Assembly (NCBI RefSeq): GCF_007992115.1
Contig: NZ_BJZQ01000001.1
Coordinates: forward strand, 62,001 to 126,000
DNA from: Aeromicrobium flavum
GTDB taxonomy: Bacteria; Actinomycetota; Actinomycetes; Propionibacteriales; Nocardioidaceae
DNA length: 64,000 nt
Reading direction: 5' to 3'
Below, piece after piece: positions 16,376 to 25,080 of the stretch. How positions within the stretch are numbered: position 1 is the first letter of the stretch; each line of letters opens with the position of its first letter. The notes below the pieces were generated by a model that worked only from the letters and a program-made list of their open reading frames with translations, made no database searches and was not told the origin of the DNA. Made by a program: the position numbers and the translations under genes.

Positions 16376-18121
16376 TCAGCGCACGTACAGCGACTCGATC
16401 GTGTCGTGCAGGTCGCGCACGACCATGTGGCGCTTCACCTTGAAGGAGGGGGTGAGGTAGCCGTTCTCCTCGGTCCAGTCCTCCTCGACGATCGCGAACT
16501 TGCGGATCGCCTCGGCGCGGGACACCTGGCTGTTGGCGTCGTCGACGGCCTTCTGGACCTCGGCGAGCAGCGCGGGGTCGTCCAGGCTGCCCTCCCAGGT
16601 CTCGGTGTCGATCGTGACGAGCGCGCCGACGAACGGCTTGCCCTCGCCGACGACCAAGCACTGGCTGACCAGCGGGTGCGAGCGCACGCGGTCCTCGAGG
16701 ATCGCGGGGGAGACGTTCTTGCCGCCGGCGGTGACGATGAGCTCCTTCTTGCGGCCGGTGATCTTGACGAAGCCCTCGTCGGTGACCTCGCCGAGGTCGC
16801 CGGTGGAGAACCAGCCGTCCTCGCTCAGGACGTTGCGCGTGGCCGTCTCGGCGTTCCAGTAGCCGACGAACACCTGCGGGCCGCGGAACTGCAGCTCGCC
16901 GTCCTCGGCCACGCGGACCTCGACGCCGGGCAGGGGCGGACCCACGGTGCCGATGCGCTGGGCGCCCGGGTGGTTCACGGTGAGCGCGGCGGTGGTCTCG
17001 GTGAGGCCGTAGCCCTCCAGGACGTTGACGCCGATGGCCCGGTAGAAGTGGCCCAGCCGGTCGCCCAGGGGAGCGCCGCCGGAGATGGCGTACTCGGCGC
17101 GTCCGCCCAGGGCGGCGCGCAGCTTGCCGTAGACGAGCTTGTCGTACAGCGCGTGCTTGGCCTTGAGCGGCAGCGACGCCTTGCCGGTCTCGGTGGCCCG
17201 GCTGTAGGCGATCGCGGTGCGCACCGCGGCGTCGAAGATCTTGCCCTTGCCCTCGGCGTACGCCTTCGTGCTGGCGGTGTTGAAGACCTTCTCGAACACG
17301 CGCGGGACGGCGAGCACGAAGGTGGGGCGGAACTCGCCCAGGTGCTGCACGAGGTTGGCGATGTCGGCGGTGTGGCCGAGCACCGAGCCGTAGCGGATGG
17401 CGCCGACCTGGATGATGCGGGCGAACACGTGCGCCAGCGGCAGGAAGAGCAGCGTGGCGGCACCCTCGGCGGCGAACATCGGCTCGAGGCGCTCGTGGGC
17501 CCCGTGCAGCTCGGCGCGGAAGTTCGCGTGCGTGAGCTCGCAGCCCTTCGGGCGGCCCGTGGTGCCGGACGTGTAGATGAGGGTGGCGAAGTCGGACGAG
17601 ACGACCTCGGCGCGCCGCGCCTCGAGGTCCTCGTCGGTGACGGCCGTGCCCTCGGCGGACAGCGACGTCAGGACGTCGTCGATCAGCCGGATCGAGGTCA
17701 GCTCGGGAGTCTCGGGGCGCGCCTCGTCGATGCGCTTCCGGTGCTCCTCGTTCTCGTAGAAGATGTGGGTCGCGCCGGAGTCGGCGAGGATCCACGCGAT
17801 CTGCGAGGACGAGGACGTCTCGTAGATCGGCACGGTGACCGCGCCGATCCACCAGTTGGCGTAGTCCAGGACGGTCCACTCGTACCGCGTCTTGGCCAGG
17901 ACGGCGACGCGGTCGCGGTGGCCGACGCCGCCGGCGAGGAGGCCCTTGGCGGCCGCCGTCACCTCGGCGTGGAACTGGCCCAGGGTGACGTCGACCCACG
18001 CGCCGTCGACGACACGGCGCAACGCCAGCTTGTCGCGATCGGCGTCGAGGCGGTCGAGGATGTCCTGGCTGAGCGTGCCCCAGTCCTGGACGGAGGAGGC
18101 GGCGGGATTCTGCGTACTCAC
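16376..18121 (-). CDS. Long-chain acyl-CoA synthetase (FadD15-like)
   Basis: 581-residue ANL-superfamily enzyme activating long-chain fatty acids to acyl-CoA through an acyl-adenylate. The ATP-binding P-loop-like motif TLIYTSGTTGRPKG is followed by EGYGLTETTAAL, the STGDLGEV hinge region, and the C-terminal Lys motif in a lid domain ending with the GYLTPSFKVKR core. An in-frame GTG at 18130 exists but overlaps the TACGGT -10 element (18129-18134). The GTG at 18121, 7 bases downstream of it, is therefore chosen. Position and family match Rv2187 (fadD15). The gene is divergent from the SRPBCC gene. Confidence 0.92.
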   Translation of the reverse strand: MSTQNPAASSVQDWGTLSQDILDRLDADRDKLALRRVVDGAWVDVTLGQFHAEVTAAAKGLLAGGVGHRDRVAVLAKTRYEWTVLDYANWWIGAVTVPIYETSSSSQIAWILADSGATHIFYENEEHRKRIDEARPETPELTSIRLIDDVLTSLSAEGTAVTDEDLEARRAEVVSSDFATLIYTSGTTGRPKGCELTHANFRAELHGAHERLEPMFAAEGAATLLFLPLAHVFARIIQVGAIRYGSVLGHTADIANLVQHLGEFRPTFVLAVPRVFEKVFNTASTKAYAEGKGKIFDAAVRTAIAYSRATETGKASLPLKAKHALYDKLVYGKLRAALGGRAEYAISGGAPLGDRLGHFYRAIGVNVLEGYGLTETTAALTVNHPGAQRIGTVGPPLPGVEVRVAEDGELQFRGPQVFVGYWNAETATRNVLSEDGWFSTGDLGEVTDEGFVKITGRKKELIVTAGGKNVSPAILEDRVRSHPLVSQCLVVGEGKPFVGALVTIDTETWEGSLDDPALLAEVQKAVDDANSQVSRAEAIRKFAIVEEDWTEENGYLTPSFKVKRHMVVRDLHDTIESLYVR

Positions 18122-18128
18122 AGAGAGC

Positions 18129-18134
18129 ACCGTA
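18129..18134 (-). promoter_or_regulatory. -10 element TACGGT for the acyl-CoA synthetase gene
   Basis: Seven bases from the GTG at 18121. This is the evidence for the shorter start. Confidence 0.45.
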
Positions 18135-18164
18135 CCGTCCCCGTCGCGGGCGCCGACGCGCCGA

Positions 18165-18170
18165 TAGGCT
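18165..18170 (+). promoter_or_regulatory. -10 element TAGGCT for the SRPBCC-glucokinase pair
   Basis: Expected start of transcription is about 18177, which leaves a 17-base leader containing GAGGAGG before the ATG at 18194. Confidence 0.45.
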
Positions 18171-18193
18171 GAGCGATAGTCGAGGAGGTGGAC

Positions 18194-18643
18194 ATGGCGC
18201 GCACGGTCAGCGACATCGTGGTCGAGGCTCCGTTACATGCTGTGATGTCGGTCATATCGTCGTTCGACGACTACCCCGACTGGGCCACCGGCATGCAGCA
18301 GGTCACCGTCCTCGGGACGACCTCCGACGGGCGCCCGCGCGACGTCCGATTCGTGGTCGACTCCGCGCCGATCCGCGACACCTTCACGCTGCGCTACGAC
18401 TGGCGCGACGAGCGCGTGGTCGCGTGGAGTCTCGTGCCGGAGGACGCGACGATGCTCTCGGCCATGGACGGCTCGTACACGCTCGACTCCGTCGCCGGGG
18501 GCCGGACGCGCGTGACCTACCAGCTCGCCGTCGAGCTCAAGCTGCCGCTGCTGGGCATGCTCAAGCGCAAGGCCGAGAAGGTCATCGTCGACACGGCGCT
18601 CAAGGGGCTCAAGCGCCGGGTCGAGAGCCGGGCCGGTGCCTGA
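18194..18643 (+). CDS. SRPBCC/polyketide-cyclase-like ligand-binding protein
   Basis: 149-residue START/Bet v1-fold protein of the type found at Rv2185c in mycobacteria. It has the N-terminal strand-helix pattern TVSDIVVEAPLHAVMSVISSFDDYPDW, central antiparallel strands (VRFVVDSAPIRDTFTLRYDW), and a long C-terminal helix with LKRKAEKVIVDTALKGLKRRVE. A hydrophobic cavity for lipids is expected for the family; the ligand is unknown. The ATG at 18194 is preferred over the GTG at 18188 because GAGGAGG lies 6-7 bases upstream of it. The 3' end overlaps the glucokinase start by 8 bases. Confidence 0.87.
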   Translation: MARTVSDIVVEAPLHAVMSVISSFDDYPDWATGMQQVTVLGTTSDGRPRDVRFVVDSAPIRDTFTLRYDWRDERVVAWSLVPEDATMLSAMDGSYTLDSVAGGRTRVTYQLAVELKLPLLGMLKRKAEKVIVDTALKGLKRRVESRAGA

Positions 18644-19673
18644 GCGCCTCGCGGTCGGGATCGACATCGGCGGCACGAAGATCGCCGGTGGTGTCGTCGA
18701 CGAGGACGGGCGCGTGCTCGCGCGCACCCAGCGGGCGACCCCCACGACGGATCCGGCGGCCGTCCTCGACGCGATCAGCGCGATCGTCGACGAGTTCCGT
18801 GGCGACTTCGCGGTCCGCGCCGTGGGTGTGGGCGCCGCGGGCTACGTCGACGTCACCGGCTCCACGGTGGTGTTCAGCCCCCACCTGGCGTGGCGGAACG
18901 AGCCGCTGCGCGACGCCGTCGTGCGCCGCACCCGGCTGCCGGTGCTCGTCGACAACGACGCCAACGCGGCGGGCTGGGCCGAGTGGCGCTTCGGCGCCGC
19001 CCAGAACCACCCGGACGTGGTCCTGGTGAACCTCGGCACGGGCATCGGCGGCGCCATGGTCCTCGACGGCCGCCTCTACCGGGGGCACTCGGGCATGGCC
19101 GGCGAGTTCGGACACCAGCGCGTCGTGGCGGACGGGCGCCCGTGCGAGTGCGGAAACCACGGCTGCTGGGAGCAGTACGCGAGCGGCCGGGTGCTGGAGC
19201 GCCGCGCGCTGGAGGCGGTGGACGCCGGCTCGGACATCGGGCGTGCCCTCGTCGAGCTCGCGGGTGCCCCCGAGCGCGTCGACGGGGCCGCCGTGGGCCG
19301 CCTGGCCGTAGCGGGCCACGAGGAGGCGGGGGCCTGGGTGGCCGAGGTCGGCCAGTGGCTGGGGATCGGCCTGGCGAACCTCGCCGCAGCGCTCGACCCG
19401 GGGATCTTCGTCATCGGTGGAGGCGTCAGCGAGACCGGGGAGGCACTGCTGCGTCCGGCCCGCACCGCGTTCGCCGACCACCTCACCGGCCGTGGCTATC
19501 GCGCCGAGGCGCGCATCGTCGCCGCCCACCTGGGCAACGACGCCGGGCTGGTCGGCGCGGCCGACCTCGCCCGGCTCAGAGCGCGGCGCCGTCGTCCGGC
19601 CAGTCCGGGTTACTCGGTCCGCGGTCCGGCAGTTGCGAGATCAGATAGACGACGGAGACGACGACCCCGATGA
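18636..19673 (+). CDS. ROK-family glucokinase with Arg-rich C-terminal extension
   Basis: 345-residue sugar kinase. It has the N-terminal phosphate loop VGIDIGGTKIAGG, the catalytic Asp in VLVDNDANAAGW, the GTGIGGA phosphate motif, and the ROK zinc signature CECGNHGCWEQYASG. It probably phosphorylates glucose with ATP, since related actinobacterial enzymes (GlkA) do so. ROK similarity ends near residue 313. The last 30 or so residues are Arg-rich because the frame runs 98 bases into the convergent neighbour's coding strand, suggesting a lost stop codon. The GTG start overlaps the SRPBCC gene. Confidence 0.9.
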   Translation: MPERLAVGIDIGGTKIAGGVVDEDGRVLARTQRATPTTDPAAVLDAISAIVDEFRGDFAVRAVGVGAAGYVDVTGSTVVFSPHLAWRNEPLRDAVVRRTRLPVLVDNDANAAGWAEWRFGAAQNHPDVVLVNLGTGIGGAMVLDGRLYRGHSGMAGEFGHQRVVADGRPCECGNHGCWEQYASGRVLERRALEAVDAGSDIGRALVELAGAPERVDGAAVGRLAVAGHEEAGAWVAEVGQWLGIGLANLAAALDPGIFVIGGGVSETGEALLRPARTAFADHLTGRGYRAEARIVAAHLGNDAGLVGAADLARLRARRRRPASPGYSVRGPAVARSDRRRRRRPR

Positions 19674-20004
19674 AGACGGTCGCCACGAGCATCGGAGGCA
19701 GCCGCACCGACGCCATCGTGGCGATCAGCAGCAGCGCCGGGCCGCCCACGAAGACGAGCCACGCGATGCGGGTGGAGCCCTTCGCGCGGAACTCGGCCGG
19801 TCCGACCTCGCGGTAGAACTGGTCGTCGGCGGGCTCGGCCGCGTCGGCGGCCTCGCGGCGCTTCTGCTCCTCCTGCTCGTCGCGCTCGCGGGCGGCCGCG
19901 GCCCGCGCGGCCGAGGCGTCGAAGTCCTCCAGCCCCGACAGGTCCAGGTCGAGGCCCTCGACGATGCGGTCGAAGTCGTCCGAGGACGACGACGCGTCGG
20001 TCAT
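19576..20004 (-). CDS. Small two-helix membrane protein, function unknown
   Basis: 142-residue protein. The N-terminal half is hydrophilic, rich in Ser/Asp and then a charged, likely coiled-coil stretch of Arg/Glu (ARERDEQEEQKRREAADAAE). A short conserved-looking FYREVGPAEFRAKGSTRIAWLVF segment leads into two transmembrane helices (about residues 88-105 and 108-127). A hydrophilic tail ends in NPDWPDDGAAL. GGGAGG precedes the ATG. It overlaps the glucokinase 3' end by 98 bases on the other strand. No family name is recognised; the position is similar to conserved membrane proteins near plsC/aroG in other actinobacteria. Confidence 0.75.
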   Translation of the reverse strand: MTDASSSSDDFDRIVEGLDLDLSGLEDFDASAARAAAARERDEQEEQKRREAADAAEPADDQFYREVGPAEFRAKGSTRIAWLVFVGGPALLLIATMASVRLPPMLVATVFIGVVVSVVYLISQLPDRGPSNPDWPDDGAAL

Positions 20005-20038
20005 GGCACCCTCCCGGTGCGACGAGGAGCGCGCACCG

Positions 20039-20818
20039 TCACGGGAGCGGTGCGTGGTCGGCGATGAACTGTGCCGACCTCTCCATGATGAACTCCGCAT
20101 CGTGATCCAGCGTGGCGACGTGGTAGCTGTCCCGCAGTTCGACCAGCTCGCGCTGCGACGACGACACCCCCTTCATCACGAGGTCGGCGGTCGTCGCATC
20201 GACGACGTGGTCCTCCAGCGAGCGGAACATGAGCAGCGGCGCGGTCACCCGGTCGAGGTTCTCGCGGACGTCGCGCCACAGCTGCAGCTGCGACGCCAGC
20301 GCCTTCAGCGGCGTCCTCGCGTAGGCGACCTCGTCCTGGCCCGGCTGCTTGATGTCGTTGCTGATGCCGCCGATCGACGGCAGCACGCGGCTCAGCAGGG
20401 GGACGGCCTTGAGATCGAGTCGCTTCATGGCGATCGCCGGGTTCACCAGGACGAGCGCGTCGACGTCCTCGGGTCGCTGCTCGGCCAAGCGCAACGCCAG
20501 CGCCCCACCCATGGAGAGGCCGCACACCGCGACCCAGTCGCACTGCTCGCGCAGGTCGGTGAGCGCCGCGTCGAGCTCGCCGTACCAGTCACGCCACGTG
20601 GTGGTGTTCATCTCCTGCCACGTGGTGCCGTGGCCCGGGAGCAGGGGCACCGTGACCGTGTGTCCCAGCTCGGCCAGGCGCCGACCCCACGGCACCATCG
20701 AGGCCGGCGAGCCGGTGAAGCCGTGGCTGAGCAGCACGCCGACGCGGCCGCCGGGCGCGATGAACGGTTCGGCGCCCGCGCGGACGGGGGAGCGGCCGTG
20801 CGTGGAGGAGTCGGACAT
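20039..20818 (-). CDS. Alpha/beta hydrolase, carboxylesterase/monoacylglycerol lipase-like
   Basis: 259-residue serine hydrolase resembling Est30 and bacterial monoacylglycerol lipases. It has the oxyanion motif LLSHGFTGSPASM, the lid entry PLLPGHGTTWQEM, the nucleophile elbow CGLSMGGAL (Ser at about residue 96), an acid in SLEDHVVD, and a His in DSYHVATLDHD. The triad is therefore complete. The ATG at 20818 is chosen over one upstream at 20836 because homologous length begins here. It is divergent from the acyltransferase gene plsC. A role in trimming lysolipids or monoacylglycerols fits the neighbourhood but is inference. Confidence 0.88.
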   Translation of the reverse strand: MSDSSTHGRSPVRAGAEPFIAPGGRVGVLLSHGFTGSPASMVPWGRRLAELGHTVTVPLLPGHGTTWQEMNTTTWRDWYGELDAALTDLREQCDWVAVCGLSMGGALALRLAEQRPEDVDALVLVNPAIAMKRLDLKAVPLLSRVLPSIGGISNDIKQPGQDEVAYARTPLKALASQLQLWRDVRENLDRVTAPLLMFRSLEDHVVDATTADLVMKGVSSSQRELVELRDSYHVATLDHDAEFIMERSAQFIADHAPLP

Positions 20819-20863
20819 GACGCCATGGTGCCCCATGTCCCGCTCGGCGGCGGACCGGCGCGG

Positions 20864-20869
20864 TAATGT
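20864..20869 (+). promoter_or_regulatory. -10 element TAATGT for the plsC-like gene
   Basis: Seven bases before the GTG at 20877, so the transcript is probably leaderless. Confidence 0.45.
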
Positions 20870-20876
20870 CTCGTGC

Positions 20877-21626
20877 GTGTTCTATTGGTTCCTGAAGTTC
20901 CTGGCGCTGGGTCCGGTGCTCAAGCTGATCTTCAGGCCGTGGGCCGAGGGCACCGAGAACGTCCCGCGCGAGGGCGCCGTGATCCTGGCCAGCAACCACC
21001 TCTCGTACAGCGACTGGCTCTTCATGCCGCTGGTGATCCCGCGTCGCGTCACCTTCGTGGCCAAGGCCGAGTACTTCGAGGGCACCGGCCTCAAGGGGTT
21101 CCTGCAGCGCTCCTTCTTCTCCGGCTCGGGCCAGGTGCCGATCGACCGCAGCAGCGGCAGCGCGGCGGCCGGCGCCATCCGCACCCAGTTGCGGCTGCTC
21201 GCCGACGGCGAGGTCTGCGGCATCTACCCCGAGGGCACCCGCTCGCACGACGGCAAGCTCTACCGCGGCCGCACCGGCGTCGCCCGCCTGGCCCTGGAGG
21301 CCAAGGTGCCGGTGATCCCCGTCGCGGTGATCAACACCGACGTCGTGGCGCCCCCCGGCCGGATCTTCGGTCGCTACGCCCGGCCCGGCGTGCGCTTCGG
21401 CAAGCCGCTCGACTTCAGCCGCTACGAGGGCATGGAGGACGACCGGTACATCCTGCGCGCGATCACCGACGAGATCATGTACGAGATCATGAACCTCGCC
21501 GGCCAGGAGTACGTCGACCTCTACGCGACCGACGCGAAGAAGCGCGACAAGGAGCTCGAGAAGCAGGCGGCGCGCGAGCGCGAGAAGGCCGAGGCCGAGG
21601 AGGTCTGGGAGGAGATCGCCGAGTAG
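20877..21626 (+). CDS. 1-acyl-sn-glycerol-3-phosphate acyltransferase
   Basis: 249-residue PlsC-family acyltransferase that makes phosphatidic acid from lysophosphatidic acid at the membrane. The HxxxxD catalytic motif is in NHLSYSDW (about residues 40-47). The acceptor-binding motif is YPEGTRSHDG, and GRTGVARLAL follows. A hydrophobic N-terminal segment (FYWFLKFLALGPVLKLIF) gives membrane attachment, and the C-terminus is a charged Glu/Lys/Arg helix. The frame extends far upstream. The GTG start is set by the -10 element 7 bases before it and by the family start. It corresponds in position to Rv2182c. Confidence 0.9.
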   Translation: MFYWFLKFLALGPVLKLIFRPWAEGTENVPREGAVILASNHLSYSDWLFMPLVIPRRVTFVAKAEYFEGTGLKGFLQRSFFSGSGQVPIDRSSGSAAAGAIRTQLRLLADGEVCGIYPEGTRSHDGKLYRGRTGVARLALEAKVPVIPVAVINTDVVAPPGRIFGRYARPGVRFGKPLDFSRYEGMEDDRYILRAITDEIMYEIMNLAGQEYVDLYATDAKKRDKELEKQAAREREKAEAEEVWEEIAE

Positions 21627-21691
21627 CTCGGCCCGACCCCGCGGCGCGTTCCCCCATCTGGACGTCGTCCGGGACCGTGCACCGGGTCGCG

Positions 21692-21697
21692 TATCCT
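21692..21697 (+). promoter_or_regulatory. -10 element TATCCT for aroG
   Basis: Six bases before the GTG at 21704, fitting a leaderless aroG mRNA. Confidence 0.45.
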
Positions 21698-21703
21698 TGC
21701 TTG

Positions 21704-23041
21704 GTGAGCATTCCCAGCCTTGAAGACCTGCGTGCGGTCGGTGCTGCCCAGCAGCCGACGTACCCCGACCTCGACGCGCGCGACCGTGCCGTCGAGAAGC
21801 TGAGGAAGATGCCGCCGCTGGTCTTTGCCGGCGAGTGCGACGCCCTGCGCGACAAGATGGCCGCCGTCACGCGCGGCGAGGCCTTCCTGCTGCAGGGCGG
21901 CGACTGCGCCGAGACGTTCGAGGGCGTCACCGCCGAGAACGTCCGCAACAAGCTGCGGGTCCTGCTGTCGATGGCCGTCGTCCTCACCTACGCCGCGAGC
22001 GTGCCGGTCGTCAAGGTCGGCCGCCTGGCCGGGCAGTACGCCAAGCCGCGCTCCAGCGACACCGAGACCCGCGACGGCGTCACGCTGCCGGCCTACCGCG
22101 GCGACGCGGTCAACGGGTTCGACTTCACGCCCGAGGCCCGTCACCCCGACCCGCAGCGCCTGCTGGACGTCTACCACGCCTCCAGCGCCACGCTGAACCT
22201 CGCGCGCGCCTTCACGACCGGCGGCTACGCCGACCTGAAGCAGATGCACGCCTGGAACACCGACTTCGTGCGCAACAGCCCCGTGCGCGAGCGCTACGAG
22301 CGCATCGGCGACGAGATCGACCGTGCGCTGGCGTTCATGGAGGCCATCGGCGCCGACCCCGACGAGCTGCACACCGTCGACTTCTACTCCTCGCACGAGG
22401 CCCTGGTGCTGGAGTACGAGCACGCGCTCACGCGCATCGACTCGCGCACCGACCAGCCGTACGACGTCTCGGGTCACTTCGTGTGGATCGGCGAGCGCAC
22501 GCGCCAGCTGGACGGCGCGCACGTCGAGCTGCTCAGCCGCATCGCCAACCCGATCGGCGTGAAGCTCGGCCCCACGACCACCGCCGACGACGCTCTCGCG
22601 CTCTACGAGAAGCTCAACCCCGAGCGCATCCCGGGCAAGATCACCTTCATCACCCGCTTCGGCGCCGACAAGATCCGCGACCTGCTGCCGACGCTGGTGG
22701 AGAAGGTCACGGCGGCGGGCGCCGAGGTCGCGTGGGTCACCGACCCGATGCACGGCAACACGTTCGCCACCGACAACGGCTACAAGACCCGTGAGTTCGA
22801 CGCCGTCATCGACGAGGTCCGCGGCTTCTTCGAGGTGCACCGGGCCCTAGGCACGTGGCCCGGCGGCATGCACGTCGAGCTGACCGGCGACGACGTCACC
22901 GAGTGCCTGGGCGGCGGCATGAAGCTGTCGGCGCAGGATCTCGAGCACCGCTACGAGACGCTCTGCGACCCGCGCCTGAACCGCGCGCAGTCGCTGGAAC
23001 TGGCGTTCCTCGTGGCGGAGATGCTCGCCGGCCGGTCCTGA
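21704..23041 (+). CDS. aroG: 3-deoxy-7-phosphoheptulonate synthase, class II
   Basis: First enzyme of the shikimate pathway, condensing phosphoenolpyruvate and erythrose 4-phosphate. The 445-residue length and motifs are of the class II (plant-like) type: FAGECDALRDKMA, LLQGGDCAETF with the metal-binding Cys, KPRSSDTE, PAYRGDAVN, and the WVTDPMHGNT metal site near the C-terminus. The GTG start follows a TATCCT -10 by 6 bases. Regulation by aromatic amino acids through the N-terminal and inter-domain sites is known for the M. tuberculosis homologue. The gene converges with the kinase gene; their stops are bridged by a small hairpin. Confidence 0.95.
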   Translation: MSIPSLEDLRAVGAAQQPTYPDLDARDRAVEKLRKMPPLVFAGECDALRDKMAAVTRGEAFLLQGGDCAETFEGVTAENVRNKLRVLLSMAVVLTYAASVPVVKVGRLAGQYAKPRSSDTETRDGVTLPAYRGDAVNGFDFTPEARHPDPQRLLDVYHASSATLNLARAFTTGGYADLKQMHAWNTDFVRNSPVRERYERIGDEIDRALAFMEAIGADPDELHTVDFYSSHEALVLEYEHALTRIDSRTDQPYDVSGHFVWIGERTRQLDGAHVELLSRIANPIGVKLGPTTTADDALALYEKLNPERIPGKITFITRFGADKIRDLLPTLVEKVTAAGAEVAWVTDPMHGNTFATDNGYKTREFDAVIDEVRGFFEVHRALGTWPGGMHVELTGDDVTECLGGGMKLSAQDLEHRYETLCDPRLNRAQSLELAFLVAEMLAGRS

Positions 23042-23056
23042 CCTCTCGGGTCAGGA
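23036..23056. terminator. Hairpin joining aroG and kinase stop codons
   Basis: Eight-bp inverted repeat (23036-23043 with 23049-23056) spans both convergent stop codons. There is no T-run, so it is a weak terminator candidate. Confidence 0.4.
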
Positions 23057-25018
23057 CAGGAAGACCGTCACGGTCGACCCGCGCTTGACCTTCTTGCCCG
23101 CGTCGGTCATCTGGTACTGGACCGTGGCGTCGCTGCCCGCGAACGGGTTGCGGGCAGCGTTGAGCTTGAGGCCGAGGGCCGCCAGCGCCGTGCGGGCCTC
23201 GGCCTCGGTCTTGCCCTTCAGTTCGGGCACGGCGACCAGGGCCGGGCCCTTCGACACCGTGAGCGCGATCGTGTCGCCGCGGACGCCGGTGCCCGCCGAG
23301 GGGGTCTGCGCGATGACGCGGCCCTCCTTGACGGTGTCGCTGAACTCCTCGGTGACGCGGACGGTGAAGCCCAGGCCCTCCAGGTCGGCGGTGGTTTCGT
23401 CGGCCGGCTGACCCGTGTGGTCCTTGATCGCGATCGGCTTCGGGCCCTTGCTGACCACGAGGTCGACCTCGGTGTCGCGCTTGACCTGGTCGCCGACCTT
23501 GTGGCTGGTGGACTTGATGACCCCGTCGGTGGGGACCTTGTCGCTGAACTGCTGCGTGACCTCGCCGACCTTGAGGTTCAGGGAGCCCAGGATCGTCTCG
23601 GCCTCGGTGAGGGTGCGGCCCTGGATGTTGGGGATCTCGTACCGCTCCTTGCCCTGGGAGATCGTGAGGGTGATGACCTCGTCGGGCAGCAGGCGGCTGC
23701 CGGCGTCGGGGTCGGTGGACACGACGGCGCCCTTCTCGACCACCTCCGAGTACGCCGGATCGCCCAGCTCGACCTCGAAGCCCGCGGCCTCGGCGGTCTT
23801 GACGGCCTCCTGGCGGTCGAGCGACACGAGGTTCGGCACGGTCTCGTAGCGGCCGATCGCCAGGTACCAGCCCAGGAGCGCCGTGGCGGCGAGGGCGGCC
23901 AGGGCGACGAGCAGCAGTATGGGTCCACGGCGCCGGGGCGACCGCGCCGGGGGCTCGACGGTCGTGGCGACGGTGCCCGTCGTCGGCACGCCGAAGGTCG
24001 TGGTGGGCTCCGGGACGGCCGTGGTGGGCTGCTCGCGGCCGACGTCGGACCAGGCGCGGACGGGTGCGGTCATCTCGACATCGGCGGGCAGCGGATCGAG
24101 GGTCGGCATCTCGGCCGGCGTGGGACCGGCTCCGGGCAGCAGGTCCTGGGTGAGGTCGGGGTCGTCGGCCAGGCCGGCCGCCAGGGCGCGCTGCACCTGA
24201 CGCAGCTGGTGCAGGAAGACGCGGGCGTCGGGCGAGCGGCGATCGCGGTCGCGCGTCATCGCCCGCAGGACCAGCGCGTCGAGGTAGGGCGGCAGGCCCG
24301 GCTGCAGGTGCGACGGCGGCTCGACGTCCTCGTTGACGTGCTTGTGCGCGACCGCGAGCGGGGAGTCCGCCACGTGCGGCTTCGCGCCGGTGAGCATCTC
24401 GAAGAGCATCGCGCCGCACGCGTACACGTCGGTGCGCGCATCGGCGCCCTGGTGGGTGATGACCTCGGGAGCGAGGTACGAGACGGTGCCCACGAGGACG
24501 CCGTCGAGGGTGGAGTCGTGGCTGATCGCGCGGGCCAGGCCGAAGTCGGCCAGCTTGACCTCGCCGGTGGTGGAGATCAGGACGTTCTCGGGCTTGATGT
24601 CGCGGTGGATGAGGCGGGCGTCGTGCGCGGCCGACAGCGCCATCAGCACGGGCTCGAGGTACGACAGCGCACGCCGCGCCGTCATCGGCGCCTCGTCACG
24701 CATCACGTCGCGCAGGGTGCGGCCCGGCACGTACTCCATGACGAGGTAGATCGTCTCGCCGTCGACGCCCTGGTCGTACACCGAGACGATGCCGCGGTGG
24801 TTCAGCTTGGCCGCGGACTGGGCCTCGCGGACGAACCGCTCGGCGGTGTCCTCGAGCTCGGTGTCGGGGTGCATGATCTTGACCGCGACGATGCGGTCCA
24901 GGCGCAGGTCGGTGGCCCGGAAGACGCTGGCCATGCCCCCGCGGGCGATGCGTTCGTGGATCACGTACCGCCGGTCGAGCGTGCGCCCGACCAGTGCGTC
25001 GTCATCCGTGACCGTCAT
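23051..25018 (-). CDS. pknL: Transmembrane Ser/Thr protein kinase with four PASTA domains (PknL-like)
   Basis: 655-residue receptor kinase. The cytoplasmic kinase domain (about residues 15-280) has Lys47 in VAVKIM, catalytic HRDIKPEN with Asp140, DFG at 158-160, and the LVGTVSYLAPE activation segment. A Pro/Thr-rich linker leads to one membrane helix (about 372-394). Four extracellular PASTA repeats, which bind muropeptides, end in motifs such as LTISQG, LVVSKG and LTVSKG. The ATG has AGGAGG 5 bases upstream and a TAGAAT -10 element, unlike an upstream open frame. The name PknL is given by position next to aroG and the polyprenyl synthase; PknB-type nomenclature would also be reasonable. Confidence 0.9.
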   Translation of the reverse strand: MTVTDDDALVGRTLDRRYVIHERIARGGMASVFRATDLRLDRIVAVKIMHPDTELEDTAERFVREAQSAAKLNHRGIVSVYDQGVDGETIYLVMEYVPGRTLRDVMRDEAPMTARRALSYLEPVLMALSAAHDARLIHRDIKPENVLISTTGEVKLADFGLARAISHDSTLDGVLVGTVSYLAPEVITHQGADARTDVYACGAMLFEMLTGAKPHVADSPLAVAHKHVNEDVEPPSHLQPGLPPYLDALVLRAMTRDRDRRSPDARVFLHQLRQVQRALAAGLADDPDLTQDLLPGAGPTPAEMPTLDPLPADVEMTAPVRAWSDVGREQPTTAVPEPTTTFGVPTTGTVATTVEPPARSPRRRGPILLLVALAALAATALLGWYLAIGRYETVPNLVSLDRQEAVKTAEAAGFEVELGDPAYSEVVEKGAVVSTDPDAGSRLLPDEVITLTISQGKERYEIPNIQGRTLTEAETILGSLNLKVGEVTQQFSDKVPTDGVIKSTSHKVGDQVKRDTEVDLVVSKGPKPIAIKDHTGQPADETTADLEGLGFTVRVTEEFSDTVKEGRVIAQTPSAGTGVRGDTIALTVSKGPALVAVPELKGKTEAEARTALAALGLKLNAARNPFAGSDATVQYQMTDAGKKVKRGSTVTVFLS

Positions 25019-25040
25019 CCACGCCTCCTGGAACACCTCG

Positions 25041-25046
25041 ATTCTA
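25041..25046 (-). promoter_or_regulatory. -10 element TAGAAT for the kinase gene
   Basis: Predicts a leader of about 15 bases containing AGGAGG before the ATG at 25018. Confidence 0.5.
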
Positions 25047-25080
25047 GGGGTCGGTGCCCCAACAACCGTGGTGCGGCGGG

